Origin: Catonia carolina
Lineage: Eukaryota; Arthropoda; Insecta; Hemiptera; Achilidae
Direction of reading: 5' to 3'
NCBI GenBank assembly: GCA_035578175.1
Contig: JAQMRL010000004.1
Span: forward strand, 74,563,901 to 74,627,900
DNA length: 64,000 nt
Shown: positions 46,606 through 57,203 of the stretch, one piece after another
How positions within the stretch are numbered: position 1 is the stretch's first letter
How the letters are laid out: the number at the start of each line of letters is the position of its first letter
Notes under the pieces: generated by a model
Told to the model about the DNA's origin: nothing
The model's database searches: none
What the model saw: the letters and a program-made list of their open reading frames with translations, nothing else
Translations under genes and position numbers: made by a program

Positions 46606-46719
46606 CAATCACTGCAGATGAATATTGAACTCGCAATGAGTTGCGCTATACACGTCTGTGTGGCAGAAATGTGTACTACACAAGCACCCGTCACGACAAT
46701 GCTATTCCTGTTATTTTTG

Positions 46720-47045
46720 AGTACCCCCTCGTATGTACAGAAGTGTTCCCTATTAGCTATTGGGACGCGTCATATCGGGATTGAAGCCCCCCATCCTGTC
46801 GAGTTACAAAAGGTTATGCCCAGGCCCTATGCTATCCAGAGACAGACCCTCCAGTGGGCTGGGCAGACACGACCACAATATGTGGAAAATAACCACTAAA
46901 TGAGATCATCATGACATATAAAGAACAATGGACAGATCATTTATTTTGAATGTCACAGGACCGATATAGGCTTAATGAACCTAGGAGTACAAGAAGAGTG
47001 GGGAGACCAAGGAAGAGATGGATACTGGAACAGGCTTAATTACAG
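46720..47045 (+). pseudogene. RTE-like LINE C-terminal tail
   Basis: After a stretch with decayed frames, LNEPRSTRRVGRPRKRWILE runs to a stop near 47040, matching the basic tail of RTE-type LINE proteins. Nothing further upstream is recognisable. Confidence 0.5.
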
Positions 47046-47747
47046 CCTAATCAATGATAGATGAAGATTTTTTAATTTTTAACTACAGGTGAAACATGTT
47101 AAAAAATACTGATATTAAATACAATAAAATACTAAGCAAAAACATATCAAATTAATAGACTGTCTGTTAAAATTAATAACTAATTATATTTTTAAAATAA
47201 GTAATAAAATATATTAACTGAAAAATACATTGATGTCATTTTTTATGCATGCTTTGTTGATTAAAAATTAAACAGGCTTCTTATAGGTGTTTTACGTTAA
47301 ATTTTTATGTAATTATTAAAAAAGAAAAATTTTAATGTAAAATTGAAGACTGTTTGTATTGAAAAACATACGACGATAAATGAAATATTAACAAATTTCT
47401 ATTCATTATTTAATAAATATTTGTATACCCATCTTTAACCATTTTAAAAATTGTACTTGTTAATATTTTAATCTTGTTGTTTTTTAAAATTTAAAATTAA
47501 ACGAACATATTAAGAATTGACCATGAAATAATTTAACATTTTGACTGTAAATTTTTATCTATAATTATGTTAATTTAGATGAAAAATGTACTTGCGGAGT
47601 AATAATATTCATTTATTTAGCTGAGTAGGAGAAAGTTTCAATATGTAGCCTTCTTCGCTTCGCGTACCCAACCAATTAATGAATTTTTCCAGTCCTTCTA
47701 CTGTTATTGTTGTCTTAAACAACTGTTATTGTTTGGGAAGGACCAGG
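47046..47747. other. AT-rich spacer
   Basis: No feature recognised. Confidence 0.4.
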
Positions 47748-47816
47748 TAATGACCCATTTTTTTTTTGTTACCGGATGGCGACATTAAGTGGCGAGTTAA
47801 AACCTTTAATTGTAAT

Positions 47817-47832
47817 GGCCCTGAAAAGGGCC
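47817..47832 (-). terminator. Canonical histone-type 3' stem-loop inside the retroposon
   Basis: AAAC-GGCCCTTTTCAGGGCC on the minus strand, stem and loop identical to 35452-35467. The 3' flank here is ATTACA rather than ACCA. Confidence 0.7.
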
Positions 47833-48200
47833 GTTTAAGCGGTGGTCGTCTTGATGGAAAGTGTCAGTCGTAGTTGTCATGACGGTCGAGGAGCTGGGCG
47901 ACACAGCGTGTCGTCGTCCAGCAGAGACATCATCTTCTTTCCACACAGTAGTGCATCGATCGTCAGATCTGATGGGCGTAAGGCTTGGTTGAGGGACCGC
48001 TGTGGGCATCACTCACATCAGCGAGCGATGACGGTCCAGTCGATGGCTTACGGTGATGGGTCGGCGAGCGGAAGCATCATCTTCTCTCTTGCAGGGTCGT
48101 CGATTAGTCTTCACTGGAGTCCGGTAGCTGACTTGCCGATGCTGGACGTCTTGTCTGCTGTCTGGATCGGAATTGAATCTCCCTGTTGAGTGTAGTGCTC

Positions 48201-48208
48201 TTTATATA
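48201..48208 (-). promoter_or_regulatory. TATA-box-like element upstream of the stem-loop
   Basis: TATATAAA on the minus strand, ~370 bases before the stem-loop, followed by AGAGCACTACACTCAACAGG, which resembles an initiator region. The spacing would suit a small histone gene, but no histone codons lie between. Confidence 0.35.
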
Positions 48209-48639
48209 GTTGCCGATAGCGCTGTGATAGAGGGCGGTTATTGGTATGGCCTTGATGACAAAGACCTCTGTCGGTACGCACACAAGCCTACCGCCCCTCT
48301 CGGAACTATTGGCGCCTCTTTCTGTCGCTACGTCGGAAGCTTTGTAGTCGGCAGCACAGTACTTAATCAAAGGGGATGACGGTGACATTTTATTTAACAT
48401 CCGACTCTTCTGCAATTACTGCTAATGCAGACGATGAAGGATGAAATGATTTTTTGTGACGTATGAAAATATGCTGTCTGAATAGGATTCGAACCCAAGA
48501 CCGCATGATGAGAGGCGAGCACGTTACCAACTACATCAATGCGGCTAATGACCCATAGGTGCGAAAAATCAAGTGAATGTATGTTATCTTCAAACGTGAT
48601 AGTTTTTGACATGATTCGGCATGATGTTTTTTTTGAACA

Positions 48640-49080
48640 GGGACCCCCAGTGGAGTTTGTTCAGGAATGGCTGTCAGCTGGTCACCATACAAAGTTGCTT
48701 GCCCAACTAGTGTTACTTAACAAATAATAGCGGCTTTCTACCAGCTGACTGATTGGGCTAGCCCAAAGGCCAATTTTAGATCACATGAGGTGATTTTAGA
48801 CATTTCTAGAAGCTTTTTTTGCCACCCACATTCTCAACATCTGCTCTCTGTTGGTTTTTCTCCTGTCCACCTGGTGTTTTGTTTTTGTTTTCATGGATGC
48901 TCTTAAAGTCTGTAATTAGTCTTCTGGATTTGGTTCAGGCCATTAAGTTTTCTAGGTTTATTCCGGTTGTCTTAATATCCTTTCTGATTTCTTTAAACCA
49001 TTTATCCGAAACCTTAAGTCGATTATTTAGTTAGCTCAAAATTTGTTTTGTCAACCGGTTGTCATCCATTCTATACAGTT
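48640..49080 (-). pseudogene. LINE-B C-terminus and 3' UTR, empty-site copy
   Basis: The minus strand from 49060 gives RMDDNRLTKQILS, DKWFKEIRKDIKTTGIN and RRLITDFKSIHENK with stops, typical of the region after the polymerase in RTE-like LINEs. The 3' UTR follows (CAGTCAGCTGGTAGAAAGCC … CCACTGGGGGTCCCTGTTC) and ends in an A-run near 48635. It is the unoccupied counterpart of 29588-30480. Confidence 0.65.
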
Positions 49081-49130
49081 ACGTCAGTTGATCATGAGAA
49101 CTGTTCCGTCATTGGTTGAAACAGTTCTTA

Positions 49131-49710
49131 TACCGGGTGATTCATTTAAAAGTAGCCCGCCGCTCGAGTAATTTTCATATGCTGTATTGGCAGCACTGAT
49201 CACGATGTGATCAGTGCTGCCACAATGAACGCGAGTACTATTTTTTCCAGCAAGATGGTGCAACATGTCTCACCAGTCCCTATCTCATATCAACCAGGCT
49301 TTTCCCATGCGAGTTGTTAGTAAAGATTTGTGGCCTCCTCGTTCACCCGATTTGAGTATGTGCAATTTTTTCTATGGGGTTATTTAAAAGGAACTGTTTA
49401 CCAAACAAACCCCCGCAGTATACATAAGCTAAAGAATAACATCGTGGCAGCCATTCAAGCTATAGACGTTTTCGTATTGCGTCGTGTGTGCATTAATAAC
49501 ATTGAACGAGCGCAAAAATGTGTAAGCGTTCAAGGACGTCACTTTCAGCATCTACTGTTAAGGTGAAGTTGAAATTTGTATATAAATTTTAAATAAATAT
49601 GTAAAATTATGTATTAAGTAATTCTATTTATTAATTTACTATTTGAATCCAATTGAGTGCCGAAGGCCGCTGTTAAATGCAGCGGGCTACTTTTAAATGA
49701 ATCACCTGTA
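49131..49710 (+). mobile_element. Internally deleted Tc1/mariner-superfamily element
   Basis: Terminal inverted repeats CCGGGTGATTCATTTAAAAG and, complemented, CAGGTGATTCATTTAAAAG are bounded by TA. The remaining codons (+) give QQDGAT, then, across frame changes, SPDLSMCNFF, LWGYLKGTVYQTNPRS and RHFQHLLL. It belongs to the same broad group as the element at 58760-60133 but has different terminal repeats. The N-terminus and first catalytic Asp are deleted. Confidence 0.8.
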
Positions 49711-50195
49711 TGAATTGCTTACTTTTACAGTCAAAATGTTAATTTTTTCGTATTTTCTCTTCTGCTATTAAAAAAAATCTATGCTTAATTTTTTATTTTT
49801 TATTGAAAATGCTTGCTAAATATTCGCTATTATTTGAATCCAATGGTTGTAGTTATAATAAATTATGTAAATTAAAAAGTAAATTAGGTGTGATAATGTA
49901 TTCAAACGGTTTTTTAAATTGTAAACTTTTATAAAATTATTGTACGAAGTGTTTTTATTTTTTGAACTATGTAATATAATATTATGTAGTTGTATGGGGT
50001 GGCATAGAAAAGTGGATTTTTAAAAAATTAACTTGTATTTATAATGAGAAATGTTTGTAATTTCAAAAAGTGTTTTTTTATTAATTTAAAGATAAATAAA
50101 TTTATTGTTGAGTCATTGCAGTGTCAGTGGATTATGGTACAGTATTGATAGGTTTTAACAAGAACTATAATTAATACTTTGACTCAATTTAAAAT
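49711..50195. other. AT-rich spacer
   Basis: No feature recognised. Confidence 0.4.
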
Positions 50196-50341
50196 GATTT
50201 CTTCTTCTTCTTCTTCTTCTTCAGCTTTTCCCTTCCTCAGGGGTCACTGTTCCTTATTCTTCTCCTCCACTCTCCCCGATCCACCACATCCTCCTCGCTC
50301 AGGCCCTTCTCCCTCAGGTCGTCCGCCACAGCGTCTCTCTA
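50196..50341 (-). pseudogene. RTE-like LINE tail with GAA-repeat end
   Basis: The minus strand reads DAVADDLREKGLSEEDVVDR then GEWRRRIRNSDP and a stop, the typical last residues of RTE-like LINE proteins, and ends in a GAA trinucleotide repeat (CTTCTT… on +). The GC-rich composition contrasts with the surroundings. Confidence 0.7.
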
Positions 50342-50634
50342 CTTTACAAAAAATCTGAAAAATCATCAAAGTTAGCTAACTGAAACTTTTCAGGTCTGAT
50401 GTTACATGTAATTTATAAGTAATGTCTAAAATATAAAAAAATATTGAAGAAGTTTGAAAAAGTAAAATAATATTTCATACAGTAGAACAGTAGATACTGT
50501 ACTATGCCTGATAGCTGACTACACAATAGATAGACACAAAATAGACTACACAAAAGATAGATAAAAGAACTAACCTTACCCCCAAAAAAATAAAATTAAA
50601 GACTATTCTAAAAATCCCAATATTTCTTTATACT

Positions 50635-50752
50635 ACTTTCTCTTGGCTATATGAATATATAGGAAGGAAAGTATTGTTTTCATGTCGAGTTTTCTAATTG
50701 GGAATTAAACCCGTGACCTCTGCGTTGTAAGCATGCTACCACTATGCTAAAG
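50635..50752. repeat. HINE copy 8 stub joined to a tRNA-like head
   Basis: Bases 50635-50690 are the first 56 bases of HINE (ACTTTCTCTTGGCTATATG … CATGTCGAGTTTTC). They join a minus-strand tRNA-like segment with A-box-like TTAGCATAGTGGTAGCATG and B-box-like GGGTTTAATTCCC. Confidence 0.5.
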
Positions 50753-50911
50753 GTAAAAAATTCTCTTAATTGTTTTTAATTTTTCTACCATTATTTTTTT
50801 CCAATTTATAATAGATCAATTACTTTAATCAGATTATGATGAAACGTGTACTGGTAAATTACTGAATACAAAAAAATAAAGAAACTTATAATGTTGTAAT
50901 AGTTTCCTAAT

Positions 50912-50985
50912 GGGGAATCAAACCCAGGATCTTTCCATTTTTATAGGCTACCATGTTAACCACTACACCGTGGAAGCAATCTTTT
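50912..50985 (-). repeat. tRNA-like SINE head
   Basis: CACGGTGTAGTGGTTAACATG and GGGTTTGATTCCC on the minus strand. It resembles the head at 50692-50752 and may be the same SINE. Confidence 0.45.
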
Positions 50986-51701
50986 TGTTTTTATTTTATA
51001 ATTATTATAGAAATATAAAAAGTAAATTTTAAAAACACTTTGTGGATGAATCACGAAAAATGACATCATTCATCCATCCTTAAAAAAATCAGTTAAGCAC
51101 TGCTTCTATAATTAAAACTATATAATGCTGCAACATGCCTGAGTCATTTTTTTTATAGAAATGTAGAAAATATTCACATTTTTTTTTTTATAAAATGTAC
51201 AAATTATTATGTTTAATATTAGTAATAATTTTTGTACATTGTAATAAAATAGATTCAGTATTTTCATTGTTGCTTCTAGAATGCTACCACTTTTTATGCC
51301 ACAAATTAATTTAAATATAACCACATTTTGTATTTTTATTTAATTTTAAAAAATACTTGTATTTTAAACTCCTTTACTAGATTGTACAGGTTAGTGTTTT
51401 AAAACTGAAGTATAGCATTTTAGAAAAATTAATTATTATTGAGTTTTAAATAAAAAAAAAACAATTTAAATATATATTATAAATGAATTGTGTTATATAT
51501 AGTTTTTTCCAGATTTGTAAAATTATATAATAGAACGATAATATTTTTTATATAAAATAAAAAAAATAATTTAATGAAATATCGTTGTGGTTTATTAAGT
51601 TATTTTTATTTGTGCCCTTACAATAAACTTCAGTGATATAGAAACTGTAATAAAAATGTCTAACCCTAGAGTAAATGTTAAGTACATGTATCAGACGAAC
51701 T
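50986..51701. other. AT-rich spacer
   Basis: No feature recognised. Confidence 0.4.
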
Positions 51702-51711
51702 AATGTCCCAT

Positions 51712-52099
51712 GTTGTTGTTTAGGTCAACAGCCGAAAGGCTGGTTTGAACCTCTAGAGGTTTTACTAAGTAAAACAAGGAGTGAGGTGGTTTACCATTGC
51801 CTTCCTCACTGAGTGGAAAAGTATGCTTATCAGCATGCCGGGCCCTCTGAAAAGCACATATTTTCCACTCTGTAAATGACAACTTCACTTCATTCACCGC
51901 AGGGTCTGGCTGTATAATGAAATTCATTACTTTCAGAGAAGGTAACTCTGATTAGTGTCTTTTACACCTCTACCTCTTCTGTTCTTAAATGATTCAGTCA
52001 TTTAATTGGCTGACCATGTGATAAGAAACAGAACTATTTATTTTAGCCCTGCAACGAACAGATTGAGTGTAAATAATTTGACACTCCACCTGTCTTTTA
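51712..52099 (-). repeat. rep-C copy 12
   Basis: Full-length, flanked by the direct repeat AATGTCCCAT (51702-51711 and 52100-52109). The minus frame stays open (DPAVNEVKLSFTEWK variant). Confidence 0.9.
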
Positions 52100-52320
52100 A
52101 ATGTCCCATAGCCGAGCAAGTGAGAGGGAGATATGTAGCACAACTACGCATGCGCTCAATGGTCTTTACCGTTATAATCCAAATCTGAAAACATACTACA
52201 GTTCAGCTGTTCTTAGTTTGCTCCTACTGTCAACAAACCAAAGCCACCTCCTACAGGGTGGACGCTAGGGTCCACCACTTTATTGATGTCATATTCCTAT
52301 TAAGTTAACTATATTTTGAA

Positions 52321-52711
52321 TTGTTGTTGTTGTTGTTTAGGCCATTAGCCGAAAAGCTGGTTTGAACCTCTAGAGGCTTTACTAAGTAAAACGAGGAGTG
52401 AGGGGGTTTACCATTGCCTTCCTCACTGAGTGGAAAAGTATGCTTATCAGCATACCGGGCCCTCTGAAAAGCACATATTTTCCACTCTGTAAATGACAAC
52501 TTCACTTCATTCACCGCAGGGTCTGGCTGTATAATGAAATTCATTACTTTCAGAGAAGGTAACTCTGATTAGTGTCTTTTACACCTCTACCTCTTCTGTT
52601 CTTAAATGATTCAGTCATTTAATTGGCTGACCATGTGATAAACAGAACTATTTATTTTAGCCCTGCAACGAACAGATTGAGTGTAAATAATTTGACACTC
52701 CACCTGTCTTT
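52321..52711 (-). repeat. rep-C copy 13
   Basis: Full-length, second unit of the tandem array. It shares GTCTTTTAAATGTCCC with copy 12, which shows that copy and flank were duplicated together. Minus frame open. Confidence 0.9.
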
Positions 52712-52934
52712 TAAATGTCCCATAGCCGAGCAAGTGAGAGGGAGATATGTAGCACAACTACGCATGCGCTCAATGGTCTTTACCGTAATAATCCAAATCT
52801 GAAAACATACTACAGTTCAGCTGTTCTTAGTTTGCTCCTACTGTCAACAAACCAAAGCCAGCTACTACAGGATGGACGCTAGGGTCCACCACTTTATTGA
52901 TGTCATATTCCTATTAAGTTAACTATATTTTGAA

Positions 52935-53328
52935 TTGTTGTTGTTGTTTAGGCCATTAGCCGAAAAGCTGGTTTGAACCTCTAGAGGCTTTACTAAGTAA
53001 AACGAGGAGTAGGGTGGTTTACCATTGCCACAACTCACTGAATGGAAAAGTACGCTTATCAGCATGCCGGGCCCTCTGAAAAGCATAAATTTTCCACTCT
53101 GCAAATGATACCTTCACTTCATTCATCACAGGGTCTGGCTGTATAATGAAATTCATTACTTTCAGAAGAGATAACTCTGATTAGTGTCTTTTACACCTCT
53201 ACTACTTCTGTTCTTAAATGATTCAGTCATTTAATTGGCTGACCATGCGATAAGAAACAGAACTATTTTATTTTAGCCCTGCAATTAACAGATTGGGTGT
53301 AAATAACTTGACACTCCACCTGTCCACC
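52935..53328 (-). repeat. rep-C copy 14
   Basis: Third unit, more diverged at the right. TTTTGAATT flanks both sides (52928-52936, 53329-53337), probably its original target duplication. The minus frame is interrupted. Confidence 0.85.
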
Positions 53329-53565
53329 TTTTGAATTATAAGTACTTAAATTACTTAAAAACATCAATCATGACATGATGTAGGCCTAACAATTTAATTT
53401 GTAAAAATACTTTTAAAAGTATTTTGTATTTAAATACTTTTGAAAATATTTTGTTGTTACTTTTTAATCAGCATGTACTCATTTTTATATAATGCGCATG
53501 CTCAGTGACGTCATTATTTGTTTACATTAGGAGAAAACTAAGAAAGGCTGGACTTTACAGTCGTT

Positions 53566-53866
53566 ATCTTGCTTGTTAGTTTACTGCATGCATAAACGCT
53601 TGCTCACAACAATGAGTGAAATTAAAGACAATGTTATTGGAACGGCGCGTATGGCTTGTGTGAGTGAGAGCGTTATGCATTCTCTCACTCCCACGGCTAG
53701 GGGACTTCAATTCACCTGAATACTGTAAACAAGCATATTGTACAACTTTTGCACTTCAGTCAGATAGAAGATCTCTAACAACGTTTGAAATGAATTGAAT
53801 AACGAGTTTCTTTACATGAAATTTATTTATATTTTGAATTACAAGATAAATTTACACAATAATAAA
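53566..53866. other. Spacer
   Basis: A 35-codon frame (MSEIKDNVIGTARMACVSE…, 53611-53718) is the only open stretch. No motif recognised. Confidence 0.3.
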
Positions 53867-54077
53867 TTGTTGTTGTTTAGGTAATCACCCAAAAGACTGG
53901 TTTAACCTCTAGAGTCTAAACAGATTTGAATGCTAGACAGTGGTTACCGGTGTACTTTGATGGTTGGGGTTCAATTAACCATACTCTTTCAGGAATGGTC
54001 GGCCTGAGTCTGTACAATACTACACCTCATTTACACGTCATACACATCATCCTCATCTCATTAGGTCATGGGGTTGC
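53867..54077 (+). repeat. rep-C stub joined to SINE-B copy 4
   Basis: Bases 53867-53914 are the GTT end of rep-C. From 53915 the sequence is SINE-B body in plus orientation (CAGTGGTTACCGGTGTACTTTGA … TCTCATTAGGTCATGGGGTTGC) without the tRNA-like head. Confidence 0.65.
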
Positions 54078-54081
54078 TTGT

Positions 54082-54474
54082 TTTGTTGTTTAGGTCATCA
54101 GCCGAAAGGCTGGTTTGAACCTGTAGAGGTTTTACTAAGTAAAATGAGGAGTGAGGTGGTTTACAATTGCCTTCCTCACTGAGTGGAAAAGTACGCTTAT
54201 CAGCATGCCGGGCCCTATGAAAAGCACATATTTTCCACTCTGCAAATGACACCTTCACTTCATTCACCACAGGGTCTGGCTGTATAATGAAATTCATTAC
54301 TTTCAGAGAAGATAACTTTGATTAGTGTCTTTTAAACCTCTACCTCTTCTGTTCTTAAATGATTCAGTCATTTAATTGGCTGACCATGTGATAAGAAACA
54401 GAACTATTTATTTTAGCCCTGCAACGAACAGATTGAGTGTAAATAATTTGACACTACCTGTCTGTTATGGGCAG
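54082..54474 (-). repeat. rep-C copy 16 (left arm of an inverted pair)
   Basis: Full-length, minus frame open. It and its right flank (AGATTAATGTTAGAAAACCA) are mirrored at 55070-55495. Confidence 0.9.
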
Positions 54475-55095
54475 AGATTAATGTTAGAAAACCAAATTTT
54501 AAGTAAAAATAAAAAACTGATTCAACGAATCTTATACATACCGATGTCAAATGGCATGGTATTTTACGAATATGGCGTTCCAAAAAAAGGAATGAGCACA
54601 AATGAATAATCGCTTAAAAATTAACAATATTTCAACCATTACGCGCACATTGTGTATCGTTCTTTGAATTGATAGAATGTCAGAATCGACAACCAAAGAT
54701 TTTATAAATGTAATATTTTGAGGACTGCAGTACTACTTATAAAATTTATTCATAGAATGAATTTCTATATTAAGTACAGCCCACTGTATATATCTGTACC
54801 TAAGAGGTAAAGGAAGTTAAATCCATTTTTGTAAATTTTTCAGAAGTACCAAAACAGGAAGTTTTTCATTTTGTAAAAAGTTTCTGAAGGTGTGAGAATT
54901 TTTTAAAATTTGTACAATATAAAATAGATTCAGATACAGAGATTTAAATGACTAAACAACTTTCCTAACTTTTATACCCCCCCCCTCTGACCCCCTACGG
55001 GACTTGTTTTAATTGTGGTAACCCCCCAATGTAACTTGAATTAATCAAATGAAAACAAAACTTTGATAAAAATTTGGTTTTCTAACATTATTCTT
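54475..55095. other. Centre of the inverted rep-C pair
   Basis: The outer ~40 bases on each side are inverted copies of each other. The middle ~540 bases have no recognised feature apart from a C-rich run near 54980. Confidence 0.5.
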
Positions 55096-55495
55096 TGCCC
55101 ATAACAGACAGGTAGAGTGTCAAATTTTTTACACTCAATCTGTTCGTTGCAGGGCTAAAATAAATAGTTCTGTTTCTTAACACATGGTAAGCCAATTAAA
55201 TGACTGAGTCATTTAAGAACAGAAGAGGTAGAGGTGTAAAAGACACTAATCAGAGTTATCTCCTCTGAAAGTAATGAATTTCATTATACAGCCAGACCCT
55301 GTGGTGAATGAAGTGAAGGTATCATTTGCAGAGTGGAAAATATGTGCTTTTCAGAGGGTCCGGCATGCTGATAAGCGTACTTTTCCACTCGGTGAGGAAG
55401 GCAATTGTAAACCACCTCACTCCTCATGTTACTTAGTAAAACCTCTACAGGTTCAAACCAGCCTTTCGGCTGATGACCTAAACAACAACAACAAC
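55096..55495 (+). repeat. rep-C copy 17, opposite orientation
   Basis: The only full-length copy with its sense on the plus strand, from TGCCCATAACAGACAGG to the tail AACAACAACAACAAC. The frame from 55274 is open (MNFIIQPDPVVNEVKVSF … LVKPLQVQTSLSADDLN). Confidence 0.9.
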
Positions 55496-55679
55496 ATTAT
55501 TCTGATGAAGAAACAGCATTTTATTCACAACAATGTTTGAAAAAATACAGAATTCAAGAAAATTCCGAGGCCTATCAGTAAGACAATAAAAACAAAATTA
55601 TTCAAAATAAAATATTTTATTGTCAATAACGAGTATACATTCAATTAGAGTTCAAAATAGTAGTCATTTTAAAAATCTT

Positions 55680-56190
55680 ATATATCGTTGTACAAAGGAG
55701 GAATTAATGTGGTTACTGCAACTTTTATAGAGCTTTCTTGCTGATTTTCGGACTTAATTTTGCCAAATTTGGAGTTAACACCTTTTACTTCTAGGGCACA
55801 GATATTATCTCTGGGCAATAGTATCCATGCTAATTCGGCTGTCCGCACAAAGAAGTTGTCTAACCCTTTCAACATTTTCATCTGCGGTCAAAGTGGATGG
55901 AAGGCCGCTCATTCCGAAAGTCATCTTCAATTTTTGTACAACCGTCACGAAAACGGTTAACTGTCGTTTTCTTTATAGTATCGTTTCTGTAAGCTTTCTT
56001 TAGCATATTAAGAGTCTCCGAGCGTGTTTTCGGTTTTCTTCAACAAAACACAGAATTTTGCATTGGCACGCTGCTCTAATGAAATTTCACAATCCGACGA
56101 AAGAAAATTACTGCCATTATGTACTGAAATCAGTGTTATAAGGCCGCGCCAACAAAGAATATAAAATATCCTACATAAAGTCTCGAAAGC
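55680..56190 (-). pseudogene. Mariner-like transposase N-terminal remnant
   Basis: On the minus strand, with frame breaks: ANAKFCVLLKKTE, LNMLKKAYRNDTIKKTTVNR, FRDGCTKIEDDFRNERPS, LTADENVERVRQLLCADSRI and SMDTIAQ. These form the helix-turn-helix region of a mariner transposase. The catalytic half is absent. Confidence 0.65.
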
Positions 56191-56899
56191 CTTAGCAATC
56201 AAGTGCTTCAAAATAATTTATACTTAACAACTATGAAAGCCAATAAAATAATTGTTCAAAACGTACAATATAAATCAGAGTTCAAGTAAAAATGAATTTC
56301 CAACTGCTAGAAATAACAACATGAATAAACTTTTGCATGGCACTTTGCAGTAGTTATTATAACTTATTGGCTTTCAGGAAGAACTGATAATTAAAATATA
56401 CTTTATTAATTTTATTACAGTGATATTGTCAACCTTCTAATTTATATAAAATTATAAATTATAAATAAATATAATATCTATATTATAATATAATTGTATA
56501 ATATTATCTCTGTTATCAACCTTCATGTCCCAACAGCGGGCAAATGTGTAAAATATTCATTCTCTTTGTCGTAATATGTCATCGCTGGTCGAAATAAAAG
56601 TTAATAATAGTGAAAAATTACCACATTATAAGCAGTACTCACTGTTCGAATAAGAAAAATATAAAAATCACTACTGAAGACTTTGTTTAATTTTTGAAAC
56701 TAAACAAGATTAGGTAAATCAAAGTAAACAGTATTATGTCTAGCGTGTATGTATATTGAAGGTAACTGATTTACATTATTATAAGTGAACTCATCACTTT
56801 TGTTTCAAAAATTTTACAGAAATAATTGATTAATGAGATATGTTTTAGGACATTATATTTTAATATAACACATTATTTTGTTATAAAGTTCCAATAATC
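56191..56899. other. AT-rich region upstream of the phosphatase gene
   Basis: No feature recognised; repeat density is low here. Confidence 0.4.
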
Positions 56900-57092
56900 T
56901 CTTTGTTATTGGAAGCTTGGTTTTTGCACGTATTGCGCATGCTCAAGGAAGTGCGCCTCGCGGTGTTGAACTTGGCATGGCTACCAGTCGCTGATTGTTT
57001 GACGAGGTTGTAGATTTGGTTGATTTCTTACTTTAAATATATTTTATTTTCTGGTTTACACGTAGCCTTAGACATTTGTTATAATCGACACA
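56900..57092 (+). promoter_or_regulatory. Probable promoter and 5' UTR of the PPM1G-like gene
   Basis: This is a local rise in GC content in AT-rich DNA. It contains TTGCGCATGCTCA, whose GCGCATGC core resembles an NRF1-type site, and no TATA box at a useful distance. It runs into AATCGACACA before the ATG. The transcription start cannot be fixed from sequence, and an upstream non-coding exon is possible. Confidence 0.35.
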
Positions 57093-57203
57093 ATGGGTGG
57101 CTATCTTTCTGAACCGATTAGGGAGAAGGAATCATCTGATTACGAAGGAGAAGGACTAATATGTGGTGCTAGTTCGATGCAGGGTTGGCGTGCAACTCAA
57201 GAG
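57093..57203 (+). CDS. PPM1G-like PP2C phosphatase, exon 1
   Basis: Thirty-seven residues from an ATG in good context (GACACAATGG): MGGYLSEPIREKESSDYEGE then GLICGASSMQGWRATQE. PPM1G proteins begin the same way (MGxYLSxP … SxMQGWR), and G2 with S6 fits the MGxxxS N-myristoylation pattern. The final Glu with the next exon's Asp forms the first metal-binding ED pair of PP2C enzymes. The donor GTAAGC follows in phase 0. The family member is a Mn/Mg-dependent Ser/Thr phosphatase linked to splicing and histone handling in other animals; Drosophila has one such gene. No annotation gap is seen before the ATG. Confidence 0.9.

Larger units (their letters stand above)
47759..48545 (-). mobile_element. 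Chimeric retroposon: SINE-A head plus histone-stem-loop body
   Basis: The 787-bp unit is flanked by an 11-bp direct repeat, TAATGACCCAT (47748-47758 and 48546-48556). On the minus strand it begins with the SINE-A tRNA-like head and body (48545 to ~48391) and passes without a poly-A into ~620 bases of other sequence with a TATATAAAG box, the histone-type stem-loop, and a final stretch ending GGTAAC plus ten As. Head and body share one target duplication and one tail, so they moved as a single transcript, most simply a SINE read-through (3' transduction). The body recurs alone at 35406-35663. Confidence 0.75.
52100..53565. repeat. Repeat F copy 2 with a ~613-bp tandem duplication
   Basis: The block CCCATAGCCGAGCAAGTGAG … CAACAAACCAAAGCCA … TTGATGTCATATTCC occurs at 52103-52318 and again at 52717-52932, each time followed by a rep-C copy. 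The right end (TTTGTTTACATTAGGAG near 53520) is inverted to the AGTTTGCTCCTACTGTCAAC blocks. Confidence 0.75.

Noticed and set aside
47817..48208. A replication-dependent histone gene
   Set aside because: A TATA-like box and a perfect histone stem-loop are spaced about right, but no frame between them encodes a recognisable histone and the unit has retroposon flanks.
47842..48415. Overlapping open frames of 68-115 codons on both strands
   Set aside because: They arise from the higher GC content of the histone-stem-loop body. The two copies at 35 and 48 kb do not keep a common frame.
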